DNA of 64,000 nt from Pristionchus mayeri (lineage: Eukaryota > Nematoda > Chromadorea > Rhabditida > Neodiplogasteridae), in assembly GCA_036245805.1 (NCBI GenBank), contig BTRK01000002.1:40654661-40718660 (forward strand), in the 5' to 3' direction. The translations under genes were made by a program, and so were the position numbers. Positions 46,985 through 58,273 of this stretch are shown piece after piece (positions within the stretch are counted from its first letter, which is position 1; each line of letters begins with the position of its first letter). The notes below the pieces were generated by a model, which was not told where the DNA came from, searched no databases, and saw nothing but the letters and a program-made list of their open reading frames with translations.

Positions 46985-47346
46985 TATTTAAAAATAAATT
47001 AGACAGGCATGATCGCCATCAAATTCAGACCCTAGAGGAAAATCCACTTTATTTTAGAAATATCATAATCAGAGATATTCGCGATAAGGTGTTTTCGGCA
47101 TGTCGTCGTCTGGCCTCAACGCAGGCTCCACGTGCAAAATGAATACGCCTATCGTCATCAGCACCCTTGAGAACCCCCATTACCGAAGTTTCAGAAATTC
47201 GACCTTTTTTCTCTGTGCCATGCATTGCTCGATTTTTAGGCAAACGGCGTCATATTGATTTTCGCAGAATCCTTTGTGTGCGTTTGATAAATATAGAAAT
47301 ATAAGCCGATAGTAATAATAAGCGGAACGGAATATTGTTTTATGTG

Positions 47347-47561
47347 GTGTTAACAAATCGCGAGTTCGATGTTTGATTTGAATTCCCGCAATTTCATATC
47401 TCCGTTCCCTGAGGAGCTAGCGACTTGAAAATTGAAATATAAGGTTTTCCGACGCTCAGAACCTTATGTGCCAAGTTTCAAGTTGCTAGCTCCTCAGGGA
47501 AGGGGTATATTAAATTGCGGGAATTCAAATCAAACATCGAACTCGCGATTTTTAACATCGC
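47347..47561. mobile_element. 215-bp foldback element beside the MATH-BTB gene
   Basis: TAACAAATCGCGAGTTCGATGTTTGATTTG-like left arm matched inverted at 47527-47561, with GAGGAGCTAGC/GCTAGCTCCTC near the centre (about 47455). It ends about 5 bp from the splice donor of the last visible BTB exon. Confidence 0.85.
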
Positions 47562-47571
47562 ATCACAGTAC

Positions 47572-49579
47572 CTGCTTGTTGACGTATATTTTCTCTCCTT
47601 CCACAATCAGCGCGAGATCGGATAGACGATTCTTCCTTGAGCAAAAATCGATGATGGGGAAGAGGCTGGAAATGATTTGTATTTTTATATTAATTTACAT
47701 AAATTTTGAAATTGCAAAAAGAAGCAGTAACAAGAAACATTAAAACTCGCATGAATCCTTTCTTCTCAATGACCCACATTCTAACTTCGATAACAGCCTT
47801 ATCGGTAATTTTCTAGAAAATATAACAAGGAAAATAATTAATTGGTCATTAACAATTAACATGATAACATAATGCGTAAAAATATTATTAAAAATATTTT
47901 AAAAAATACAATACGGCCACCTGATCGACTGCATAAGCTCTTTTGATTTTCCCTACTACTCTGTCGTATTCTTCGAATGAATCATCGAATGACTCCTGCT
48001 CAATTATGAATTAGCAAGGATTTCCAATTAGCACATTTCCTAACCTGCCCACTGATTGTCCGAGTGGTGGTTCCATATGTGTACTTGAATTCAGTATCAG
48101 TCTGAATCAGTCTGAACAGGTATCAGTCTGAACAGGGTGACTGCTGTGGATGGCCGCACCTGATCATTGTTTTTGCAGAAATGTCGATATAAAATGGAAA
48201 TGAAAAAAAGCCAAATTTTGTGTAGCCCTTGCAGTGAGCCGAAGCGAATATATTCAGATTTAATGGGTAAAACCAATATGCTGATTCGAGTGCGGAGCTC
48301 TACCCAAGATGGACGGGTAGGTACTTGCAAACGCGCGTGACGGACAGCTTGTTGAACAACGCTACGTACCTCAAATAATTCTATAGTTAGCATGTTTTAG
48401 AACCGTCAATTATATCATTGTGCACACAGTGGCAGAATAATGCATAGTGATGTTAATCCTAATAACGCGTGACCGCACTACGACAGTATTAATATACGTC
48501 ATTGATCATGCCGCAGCGTTAAAGAGCATTCTACCCTCACAGTAACACGTCTCTCACCACTGCACACCACCAACAATGAACTCGAACTGTTCGTCGATTC
48601 GATCAGAGAAGTTTATCGAGTCCATGTTCAGTTCGAGTTTAACACATGCGCCTGAAAAAAATATACACAAATATCGAAACTTACAGAAAAAACGTGGAAA
48701 ATCAATCGTGAATTTCCCGCAAATGTGAAGTCGAGTCAAAACCAATAATTTTAAAATAATAATGCATCTCTTCAAACTCTGACTTGTTTCCGATGTTTCG
48801 ATGGATATTAGTCGTGTCAACTCATCAGTCATCTTTTCGACATTCTGAAATGCACATTAGGGTTGCACCAACGCGACGGGATATATATTCCTTCTCTCTC
48901 TATATCCCCTTATCTTAACAAAATCCCTTAAATTTAGTTAAGATTTAAAGATTCATCACCGTGTCCTCCGCCTGGTTCTCTTTCTGTATAGTTTCCAAAG
49001 AAGAACTGCTTTCGCCCATCATCTAAAATTGGATTAAGAAGATAACGCCAGATAGATAAGGCATGATGACGATCATCATATACTTATCGTTGATGATATT
49101 ATCGGAATAACATCGACAGGGAGAGATTGCTCGTCTTTCCTCACCTCTAGATGTCCCTTGACAGCAGCTTCAGCAGTCTCGCATGCTGCAGTTGCATGAG
49201 CAGAACAGCATTACAATCACCATGAGGATGGGCACGGTAGGTTAGGGTACGGTATGACAGGATACTGTGGACTCCAAGGGTGATTTACCTGAGTGATAAT
49301 GTCGACCTCACGGATGACCTCGGAGATCTCCGTGTGCGCAGTGTCAGGTACTGTATTCGAGGGTACGGTAGTCGAGGATACGGTATTCGAGGGTACGGGA
49401 TTCTAGCGTACGGTATTCGAGGGTACGGTATCCGAGGGTACGATAGTCGAGGGTACGGTAGTCGGAGGTACGATATTCGCGGGTACGGTAGTAGAGGCGA
49501 GCAGGGAGAGGATCTTCTCAATCTTCGCATCGAGACGGTCGATATCAGCTAGAGAAGCGGGAATCGTTGATCTATCCAT
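47572..49579 (-). CDS. MATH-BTB protein (BATH family), 3' end missing
   Basis: Likely CUL3 ubiquitin-ligase adaptor: MATH binds the target, BTB binds CUL3. Minus-strand order: 49579 start MDRSTIPASLADIDRLDAK (coiled coil), a repeat tract, EISEVIREVDIITQ to about 49290, about 49205-49146, about 49023-48960, about 48840-48785, about 48660-48563 (LELNMDSINFSDRIDEQFEF then IVGGVQW, the start of a MATH domain), a middle MATH piece near 48290-48165, about 48060-48040, about 47990-47925, about 47812-47745 (VIEVRMWVIEKKGF, the last MATH strand) and 47665-47572 (SDLALIVEGEKIYVNKQ, the first BTB strand). The rest of the BTB domain was not found between the foldback at 47561 and 43.7 kb, so the gene appears cut off or its tail lies beyond the giant palindrome. 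The 49347-49496 repeat has one in-frame stop unless it is spliced out. Confidence 0.68.
49347..49496. repeat. ten tandem 15-bp units GGTACGGTATTCGAG
   Basis: Ten consecutive units, each 1-4 bases from the consensus. Because 15 is divisible by 3, all six frames stay mostly open (for example RGYGIRGYG plus, VPSNTVPSTT minus). On the minus strand it continues the frame of the MATH-BTB N-terminus, with a single TAG in the fourth unit. Confidence 0.93.
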
Positions 49580-50802
49580 AAGTGCAATGGAGCGAATAGA
49601 GGGCGAAGAGCATCATCGTCTTGTAGGGATTTATTGATCGTCGTATACAACAAGAACACAATCTACGACACGCAAGGGTGCTGGTTGCAAAAGGTGTATT
49701 GAAAGCTACGATACCTCGGTATAGAAGTGCCTAGGAGGAGGAAGGGATGGGAGACTCGATCGACTGATCAGGGCGAGCGGAGTGCGTTAGAATGAATGGT
49801 GAAGGAGGAGGACGATCGACACTTAGGTCAATAATAAAATTACCATTTGAATTAGAATACAAATGGACCTGGGATCAGATTTATTGATAACTGGGATCGG
49901 ATTTATTGAATTGAAAGTTTGAGAAAATATGAGACGAATGGCAAGATAGTCGACCTCGCTGCGGAGGTAGGAATCAAATTTTTCCAGTTTCGCCGGCATT
50001 TACGATCTTTTTGTGTTTTCCAAAGGAAGCAACCATCATCTTCTACATGTTTATGTTCATTTCATCATTCCTGGCGATCATCATCCAGGTGCTGGGCGGT
50101 CGATTGAACCAAAAGTTTCGTAACTATCGAAATAGGAAAAGTGGAGCTGTAATGCTCAATTTTCAGTACACAAAAGTGCTAAGCTTTCATCCAAAATTGG
50201 GAAATTATCTCCTTTTTTGCTGAAATTTGCTAGCTGCTTTGCATTTTCAAATCTGTGGTTACGCTTGTTGAGACACACAGTGCTTTTAATTATATCGATT
50301 ACACTATTCACTGTACATGAAGAAAACGTTAACATTTTTAAGATGTCGACTGATTTCAATGCATCGATTCCTTCCTTTTTTGCGTTTTTATGCATCGTTA
50401 ATTGTTTCTAAAACGTTTGAGGGAAGATAAGGGTAGTGCATCAGTTCGTTTCCATTCTTTCTTCCACTTCATTAATTGACAATTGGGGATCAATACACAG
50501 TCGAAATGTAGAGTTCGTTATTCTCATCCGTACAAATGGCTTCCGTGACCTAAATAATGTTATCTCGTCCAGTCGTTAGACAGATTGTCAGATTTGCCCA
50601 TAATGCCTGATTCTGTTGAAAGATGAACCTTCAAGAAGAAAAAAAAACAAGAAGGCTTGTGGGAAGGGATAGGAGACTCACTATAACTCTTTTTTTTCCA
50701 AACGGAAATGTGTTTTTTTCTGGATATGCAAAATTTCAAATACACAAACTGTACGAATTAAGACGGCAATGGATGCCCCGGACATTCCTTATTGTGGAAA
50801 TA
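49580..50802. other. no supported gene
   Basis: A few short frames. 50404-50430 repeats the CGTTTGAGGGAAGAT block seen in the duplicated units. No splice-supported gene was found. Confidence 0.4.
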
Positions 50803-51698
50803 TTAGGTTGGTAAGAAAGTTCTGTCGCGTATTATTTTTCCATTTTTTCTCGACTGCGTTGCTTGTCTGGAAATCCAATTTAACATAAGTTGAATTGACA
50901 TAAGTAGTATACAACATCGGGTTTAAGTCGATCCTAGTTCGCATTTAAAGCGAGTAAATAAAGAAAATATCGAATATTCGGAAAATGACGATTTTTGTGT
51001 GTTATTTTTTGAACTCTACCGTTTTAACACGAGCTAGCAACTGCTTCTACTCCTTCGATGTGTGATAGCAATAGAGTTGTACTTCCGTATTATCACACAA
51101 CATTCGGCATTCGAGATGTGTGTGAAGCTGTAGATTGCAAAAAAGGCCGATTTCAACGATCATATTTAGGCATCAGCTTTTGGAAAACTGTGGCTTACAA
51201 ACAGTTAGGTGCACCACTCTCCAATTTAAAGCAAACACTAAGAATGTCGTGTACTTCACTACCCACAACAATTGATCTATTAGGCCAACCGCAAAATCTT
51301 CAGGGATGTGAAATGCTTATCAACAAAAATCAATCTACTGTAATTTTCAGAATTAGCGCTGATCGCAGGTTGGCATAAAGAGGCATTCTCATAGTTAAAC
51401 ACTCAAAAGCATGTCCCCTTGTTGCACTTTGCAATAGTGGGTTAGTTATGTACATATCACGTTTCTTCTTTCAACCATGAGCAAATAAAATTTATGGTTT
51501 ACCATCAATTTCACTGAATTTGGCAGTGGACTGTGCCAGAATTAGTAATTGGAGAACACTGTGATAACGTTTTCTTGAAAGAGTAACCAAGCACTATTAG
51601 TCATCTGAAGATCGGATTAATATTGATTAACTTTGAAGGGAAGTATACACCAAAATGTAAAATACGTAACACGCGACAGAACTTTCTTACCAACCTAA
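50803..51698. mobile_element. non-autonomous mariner-like element e
   Basis: TTAGGTTGGTAAGAAAGTTC TGTCGCG at both ends, inverted, with TA at 50801-50802 and 51699-51700. The internal frame 51058-51378 does not resemble a transposase. Confidence 0.9.
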
Positions 51699-52250
51699 TA
51701 CACTGATTTCTTCCACATTCTTCAACATGTTCTCACTCTAGATTTGAGAAGTACGACAGCAATTTGATTATTTATATAATATTGATTACGCAAAATGTGT
51801 GCAATATATACATGACCTGTAACAAGATCATGAATATATGCCGCTCTCTCCTGCGAATTCATCACGGCGTGGGACCTTAACTTGTTCGGGAAATTATCGA
51901 TTTACATTTGGTGTAATGATAAAAGTTTGATAACTCGCCTGAGCACTCCACACTTGGGTCGTCGCTGTGAGATTGCTACTCAGTGGTCATACATGAGGAA
52001 GTTCGATTCGGCGAAGAAATTCTGCACTGTTTATCGTCCTCGAATGCAGCAATCGATCTCAGGATCTGAATGGACATAATAACGATTTTCCAGAACATTT
52101 TCGGAGTGCTGAAAGAATCTCACCTGGACACGATCATAAGTAAGCTGACAGAGGCGCCATAATACACTGTTCGTCAAAAAAATATGTTGAGAGATCTACT
52201 CAGCAAATTTTCGATGAATTAGAACGATCGATATTTTGTATGATCATTCG

Positions 52251-52520
52251 AGTTGGCGTAGGCAACTGAAATATTGCTAGTATACGTAGGACAACATACC
52301 ATGTGATTATGATATTCAAAATATGCAAAACAACAATGCGAAATCAACAAAAGGAACGATCACATGCTTGGCCGATGGATTGAAAAGGAGAGCAAAGCAT
52401 GCATCCATTACTGTCGATACGTGCTTTTATCCTCCCTCCAAATGTCCATTTTTACGGTCGTTGTTTGAGGGAAGATTGAAATGATATTCCTCTCTTTCCA
52501 TTCAACATAGGCTCAATGAG
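52251..52520. repeat. duplicated unit fragment with hairpin motif
   Basis: GAGTTGGCGTAGGCAACTGA at 52251, then CTTTTATCCTCCCTCC near 52424 and GTCGTTGTTTGAGGGAAGAT near 52457, the order and about 200-bp spacing seen at 41805-42020. Confidence 0.65.
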
Positions 52521-52545
52521 AAACGCTCCAACAATATTGATCGAT

Positions 52546-52797
52546 TAAAGAAGGAGTAAACCCAAAATTCAATTGTTGAAGCTATCATATGCACGGCCTA
52601 GGCCTCCACAACGATAAGAAGCTCCGAAATTTTCACATTGATAGCTCCATCCTGAACAGAGTTATCGCTAGTTGGCTGGGAGCCAGATCAGGTAAAACGC
52701 TGGGAAAGGGGCGATATAGCACACGACTTGAAGAGAGTGCGTCCTTAGGTGAAACATATTCCAACCGGGCGCGCGTTTGCATTTACTCCTCCTTTAA
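52546..52797 (+). mobile_element. 250-bp MITE, AAGGAGGAGTAAA ends (copy 1)
   Basis: Ends TTAAAGAAGGAGTAAA and TTTACTCCTCCTTTAAA. Interior: GATAAGAAGCTCCGAAATTT and GCTAGTTGGCTGGGAGCCA, repeated inverted in the copy at 55701-55949. Confidence 0.88.
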
Positions 52798-53252
52798 ATG
52801 TATTTTTATTTCCTCCTTCTTAGAGGGGCAGATAATGCGTATTCTTCCGACGATATTCTATTAGGAGAGATATGACCCGCTCTCGCTCCTTCCTTCCCTA
52901 CTTCGCCCCTTCCTCAACTGCATTTCGGAAAACAACAATGACAACATGGGGCCGAGAAGACGCCAAGTACCAAAAGAGCCTGTCACACGATCCAGCATGT
53001 GGGGATTCGATTATTCCGATGGATTCACAACATGGGACCGAGGTCTGCGTAATCGCTGAAAGACATTAATCACCAAGAGCCTTCTTGCAATCATTCAATC
53101 GCGACTCTGATAGCACAATGTTATTTCGAACACACCAAGCGTTCTGAAGAACAATTAACCGTTTTAAAAGTTTTGAAAAAAATGATATACTTTAAGAGCG
53201 GATATTTGGTTTATAATTATTGAACAGTAATGATCGGAAGGAAGGTAATTGG

Positions 53253-54184
53253 TTAGACACGCACAAGGGACATGGTAATAACGACAACTAGCGAAAGGAG
53301 AAAGGATTCTCCTCCTTCAGAATCAGGGGTGGTCATCAAAGGGATTACGGTAGCAGTTTCGATAAGATTGGTAGTGAGGGGGGCTGCGGTAGTAGTCTCG
53401 GTAACCGTTGTAGTGGTTGGATGTGCAGTCGTGGCGGTAGTGGTAGTGGCGATTGTGCTAGTTGTTGTGGTGGTGGAAGTGGTTGAAAGAAAAGGCCCAA
53501 GCACGCTGTTACATCGATTTCCCTTGCAACAGCACGTCCTAAGGGAAAACCGGCCCTCATCGCACATCCCTACCTGAAATGTTTTGATATATTTAAATTT
53601 AATACATATACTGTAATTTTTTTTAAAATCAGTTCATATGCGCAAAAAACGAACTGTGGTGTGAATTAATGTATTTTATGTTTTTTTTAATGTTAATTCT
53701 TTTTCTCTGAGTTTAAAATTCATCCGATATATCGGGCAGTGAAATGTTGCACGTCAGTGAGCACGGGTTACACTAATTGTAAGGTTGTTTTTTCAAATGC
53801 ATGGTTCGGATGGCAATGTATCATATATTATTTTGTTTAATTAATAGTTCGTTAATTTTATTATGCTTATAAACTCTAATACTTACAATTGCTTCGTTGC
53901 AGCCAGATACTACATCCGCACACCTCAAAAGCTTCGAATTGTCGTTTTTGATGTATGTCACGCAATAATACTTGTTCGAGAGTACATTTTATAATACATT
54001 TTACTATGAACATTGCAGTTCTCAACAATCTGCGATTCATTCAACTAATCACAGAATCTCACGTCGAAACTACTCAAACAATAATAACCTGTTCCTGTGA
54101 TGTTGTTTCACCGATATAGCAGCTAATTGCAGCGGACTTCGAAATAAGGGAGAGCAAGAACAAAATGGAATGGAGGAGCCCCAT
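53253..54184 (-). CDS. Ly6/uPAR-like secreted protein, GPI-anchor type
   Basis: Three phase-0 exons: 54184-54089, 53970-53887 and 53573-53253; 166 aa. Exon 1 starts MGLLHSILFLLSLISKSAAI, a clear signal peptide, then SCYIG. Exon 2 has YYCVTYIKNDNSKLLRCADV and SGCNEAI; exon 3 begins MCDEGRFSLRTCCCKGNRCN. The Cys pattern ending CCC...RCN is the Ly6/three-finger fold. A Thr-rich stalk of about 55 residues (likely O-glycosylated) and a C-terminal hydrophobic segment (FLLSLVVVITMSLV) follow, as expected for GPI attachment at the cell surface. Such nematode proteins often modulate receptors or channels; the partner is unknown. It is flanked 20 bp upstream by a hAT MITE and enclosed by two inverted 250-bp MITEs. 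Confidence 0.85.
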
Positions 54185-54203
54185 TCCTGTGAAACGTGTG
54201 AAA

Positions 54204-54280
54204 TAGTGATGCCAAATCGGCGCGCGATCTCCTCGTTTCACACGCTCTTTCACCGGTCAGACAGAGCGAGGGCATCACTA
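54204..54280. mobile_element. hAT-like MITE, family C (copy 2, shortened)
   Basis: TAGTGATGCCAAATCGGCGC at the left and GGCATCACTA at the right, with an exact 8-bp duplication GTGTGAAA at 54196-54203 and 54281-54288. The right arm has lost about 35 bp. It lies 20 bp upstream of the Ly6-like start codon. Confidence 0.93.
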
Positions 54281-54706
54281 GTGTGAAATATTAAGCAGCA
54301 ATGAAGTCATATTTTTATAGGCATCTTACTTCACTGGGTAAGGATGAAAGACATGGAAATTTGCGAGGAATAGAGAGGTTATATCTTCATTTTTCATAGT
54401 GTTCACCTTTTCCATATTTTCATGATGAGCAATACTTCGAGGGGGCAACGAAAAGAAAGAAGGGGGAAGGAATGTGAGATGGCATCAGCATGATTATTTA
54501 TACAACCCTTCGAGATGCACAATCATTTTCCAATGTTAGGCAAGGGGCATTTCTGACGCGTTGAATGAATTGTTTTTTTTGCAAATGCAAGTGACTAGTG
54601 ACTAACCGTTGATCGTGGTAGTGGACGGACTGATTTTGCAAAGGTGTTGTTGTCGAGTGTTGAGCACCGAAGTCGCTTACTATTGCTCATCCTGCCGATG
54701 TACCAA

Positions 54707-54797
54707 TTGTAGTTCATAGTAAAACGAGAGAGCGTGGACAATGAGGAGAGTCCATATTTTATTATCACACTATCTCATTTTACTATGAACTCCAATT
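54707..54797. repeat. 90-bp hairpin MITE
   Basis: TAGTTCATAGTAAAACGAGA paired with TCTCATTTTACTATGAACTC; CCAATT occurs on both sides. Confidence 0.7.
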
Positions 54798-55457
54798 AGT
54801 ATGGTGGCTGTAATTCGACCGATCGCAAACAGCTATCGAGCTCAGAACAATATGTTGAAACACAAATCACCATCAACAACTTCTATCGTATTTTGTGAGT
54901 CCTGTGTTACGACGTCAAGGGAGCGTAATATATTATTTCCCATTTTAAATTTATTCAATTATGAATTCTGAGGCCCATCGATCATTTGTCTTCGTCAGAT
55001 TCTCAAGGAGTTCAACGGTTGATCTTGTTTGAATAGAATGAGTGATGTAGGTTCTGGAAAAAAATATTCAACAATTATATCCGTTTAATTCAACAGATCT
55101 CATAAAGCAAATGCTTCAAGTGTTGTACAATCTTGCACCAATTCTACGAATTGAATATCAGTCATAGCTGCGATAGTCATAATATGCATGCTGTTCTCGT
55201 CCAATTTTAATGATGGCTAGACAGTATAACTCGCACTCGTGCACTTATTGTTTCACGACTGAAGTGAAATCATTCATTCTGAAATATGTTGTAGCAGAAG
55301 GTGATTCAATATTTTTACCGTCAATTTCTTACTCATTGCGAAAAAAGAATGGTCTTCCGATATCCAAAGCTTTTCAAGATTTTGGTTAAACAATTAGAAA
55401 AATATTACCTCCACCTGAATTTCGATTCCCCTATTCATTGTGATGAACAGCCATTAT
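54798..55457. other. no supported gene
   Basis: AT-rich. No splice-supported frame or recognisable motif. Confidence 0.4.
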
Positions 55458-55478
55458 TGAGCTGACATAGGCAACTAA
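55458..55478 (-). repeat. dispersed hairpin motif (copy)
   Basis: GAGCTGACATAGGCAACTAAA; minus strand TTTAGTTGCCTATGTCAGCT. Confidence 0.55.
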
Positions 55479-55700
55479 ATGGAATCATAAACATATATTT
55501 AATTGCATTTTGACTGTGAATCAGGCAAATTTGCGATATGAAAACAATATAAATAGGCGGTTATAAGTTACCCAAGCTCACATCTACAACAATTATCTCC
55601 CCGTCTTGGCATTTACTTCTTCAACTCTCATATTGCAGGCTTGGGAAGACAACAACTGACATAGCAGCAATCACAAGGTTTTTGTAATAATGTTTTTCCG

Positions 55701-55949
55701 TTTAAAGGAGGAGTAAATGCAAACGCGCGCCCGGTTGAAATATGTTTTACATTGGGGCGCACTCTCTTCAAGTCGCATGCTATCTCGCCCCCTTCCCTGA
55801 GCTTTCCCTGATGTGGCTCCCAGCCAACTAGCTATAACTTTGTTCGAAATGGAGATATCGATGTAATAATTTCGGAGCTTCTTATCGTTGTGGAGCTCTA
55901 GGCAGTGATAGTTTCAAAAATTGAATTTTGATTTTACTCCTCATTTAAT
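55701..55949 (-). mobile_element. 250-bp MITE, AAGGAGGAGTAAA ends (copy 2, inverted)
   Basis: TTTAAAGGAGGAGTAAATGC at the left and TTTTACTCCTCATTTAATT at the right; the interior is an inverted match to 52546-52797. Confidence 0.88.
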
Positions 55950-56880
55950 TGACAAAAAAAGGATCAGCCACAAAACATAATACAAATATACCGAAATGCG
56001 AACAATCATGAAAATGTAAATACAATTACGGCAAATACTAGTAGACGTGGCCATATCCTCGCACCACTTCGCATCTTCCTCCCACTTCTTGCTGGCTATC
56101 GGGAAGAAAAATGTGGTCATGCCAACAGGGGATCAAGGACGAAGCAGCCACTGAAAGACACCAAAAACCATCTCTTTTTTTACAAAGACAAAAGCGGGCC
56201 CCATACCTGGTCACTGACAAGGCAACTACTGGAAGACGCCAAAACACATCAGACATACTCTTTAAAATCGCGAGAGCCCGCCTCAATTGTCATCCGATGT
56301 GATTTTGAGCACTTTTATACAATTGTTCGGTCTGGGAATCAGTGATCCATTGTTGAAACTGCTCCTCATAAATGCCATGCATTGCTCGGTCGACGGTTGA
56401 GGGACGACCCTAAACAAATTGTAAATTTGTAGAAATACCTTCAAAGCTGATATCCTCATCCTCACCCCATTGTAAACCATTCTAGTACACAACAGATAAT
56501 ATTTTTGTATTTTTTAATATGTTAATACTCAACAGCGTACGATCTGCATTCACCATGAATTTGATTCCTCGCGCTCATTGAAGCCGATTGAGCAGTTCAG
56601 ATCCGTTGAAATACATGAATTTCGGTATGGTACTCAACAGCGTACGATCATGCATTGGCAATGTGTATTGGAAGCATTATTCTCTGAATTAGACAAAGAA
56701 ATAATATAACGCTAATATAACCTCTTCGCCGGCTAAATTTCGTAAAAAATCAAACCATCATGAAATTAAGATTTAACTTCGCTCAGAAAAAAAAACTTCA
56801 AGGAACTAACTCTTCACGCAGTATTCATTTTCGTAAGCTTTATAGAACTGTTAATCTTGATTTATAGAGGGGACGATCTT
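55950..56880. other. no supported gene
   Basis: TACTCAACAGCGTACGATC occurs twice (about 56527 and 56631). The frame 56038-56286 and its complement are both open but lack motifs or splice partners. Confidence 0.35.
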
Positions 56881-56903
56881 CGAGTTGGTGTGGGCAACTG
56901 ATC
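56881..56903 (-). repeat. dispersed hairpin motif (copy)
   Basis: CGAGTTGGTGTGGGCAACTGA; minus strand TCAGTTGCCCACACCAACTC. Confidence 0.6.
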
Positions 56904-57360
56904 ATGGAAATACAAATACTTTTAGAAATATTGATATCGGAAGCCGGTGATTCACGAAAACACGTGATAACACGCATGATAGATGGATCGGCTAGCACTA
57001 AATCGTGGACCTACTCTCTTCTTCTCTTTCTCCCTCTCTTTGTTTGCATCTCTCCCTTGCTCGAGCCTTCACAAAGACAAAGGCGTGAATGTCAACCAGA
57101 CTCCGAGACTTTAGCAACCACAATAAGACCTCAAACAATAAGTTCTGATGCGCTCTGCCAATTTCCGGAACTTAATTTGACAGAAAGAAATTGGAATTAT
57201 ACAGTGTGAAAGTCCAACGGCACTGGAAAAACAAAGTATTAATTCATTTTATACAATCAGATATATCACGTATCACATAATTTTAGGGCAACATAAATCT
57301 TCAAATCTTCTCCGGCCGGATAAATCAATGTTGATAGAGCTGAAAATACTTCAACATATA

Positions 57361-57878
57361 CAGTGCCGCACGGTCTCCCCCCAGACGGGCGCGGCGCGGA
57401 GGGGCGCCGCGGATCGCATTAGGTCGCATCACTCCCAGAGACCCTTCAATGCGTGCATTTTTCACTGAATTTTTGGCTGTTGGTTATTCTGACAATTAAC
57501 AATCGATCTAAGAAATCTGCGTTTCAAAATATTCAGTTTGAGCTACTGTACGTGTGGGTCATCTTTGGACTACCTCTAATCCCCTCCCTCATTTCCCTAC
57601 GATACCATTCCTCATTATTCTGGCTAGTGAGCGATGTCATATGGAAATGAGGCGAGGGGAGGAGAGGGGGCTCGAAAAATGACCCATACGAACAGTACCT
57701 CAAACTGAATATTTTGAAACTCAGATTTCGAGATCGACCGGTAATTGACAGAAGAACCCACAGACGAAAATTCAGCGATAAATGCACACTTCGAAGGGTC
57801 TCTGGGAGTGATGCGACCTAATGCGACCCGCCGCGCCCCTCCGCGCCGCGCCCGTCTGGGGGAGACCGTGCGGTACTG
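57361..57878. mobile_element. 518-bp foldback palindrome IV, GC-rich ends
   Basis: CCGCACGGTCTCCCCCCAGA and CGGGCGCGGCGCGGAGGGGC at the left are mirrored at 57826-57876. The centre is near 57620. The arm interior (AATTTTTGGCTGTTGGTTATT, AATCGATCTAAGAAATCTGC, TTTGAGCTACTGTACG) is homologous to palindrome II. Confidence 0.9.
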
Positions 57879-58251
57879 TATGTGTGTTAAAGCTCGCTTT
57901 TTGCATTACCTTCTTTCCTAATTTGAGATGAATTCTTGATTGAATATGAGCTTTCCATTTTTCGCTTTAGAAGTAGGGAAGAATAGAACTATCATGTAAT
58001 CAAGTTGCACTTGTAGGAAATAATTGTCGAACCTTTTAAAGAGACATATCCATTCTTCTAGTCCGTTTTGGGTTAGGTATATAATTAAGTGAAGGCTGAA
58101 ATTATACATTTATTAATCTCTCATTTAGAAATATATATCATTACAAAGAGAAAATATTATTAATAATAAACCACTATTAGTTGAAATGCAAAAATACACA
58201 CTCTTTATTTTCCATGTTGTGTATTTTCCGAAATGATTCAAGCAATCAATT

Positions 58252-58273
58252 GAATTGGCATAGACAACTGAAA
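58252..58273 (-). repeat. dispersed hairpin motif (copy)
   Basis: AATTGGCATAGACAACTGAAA; minus strand TTTCAGTTGTCTATGCCAAT. Confidence 0.55.

Larger units (their letters stand above)
44356..47252. mobile_element. giant palindrome with three nested insertions
   Basis: The left arm 44356-about 45075 is repeated inverted from about 45225 to 47252. Anchors: TTTGCCTAAAAATCGAGCAA; GGCGATCATGCCTGTCTAAT; AATCGATCTGACCGGATT; TCATAAAATGCTTC-like/GAATTTTTGAATTTT; ACTCGACGAGTAGAATAA. The right arm is about 1.35 kb longer because of insertions at about 45434-45686, 45744-45934 and 46085-46984, all absent from the left arm. A frame starting MPKNRA and containing KKGRIS(D/E)TSVMGV...DDDRRIHFARGA is kept in both arms and may be a coding remnant of the element. 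Confidence 0.88.

Noticed and set aside
49285..49530. RGYGIRGYG-type repeat protein on the plus strand
   Set aside because: Produced by the 15-bp tandem array, which is open in most frames; no splice or start support on the plus strand.
53272..53577. Valine-rich plus-strand frame of 101 codons
   Set aside because: Complement of the Thr-rich stalk of the Ly6-like gene.
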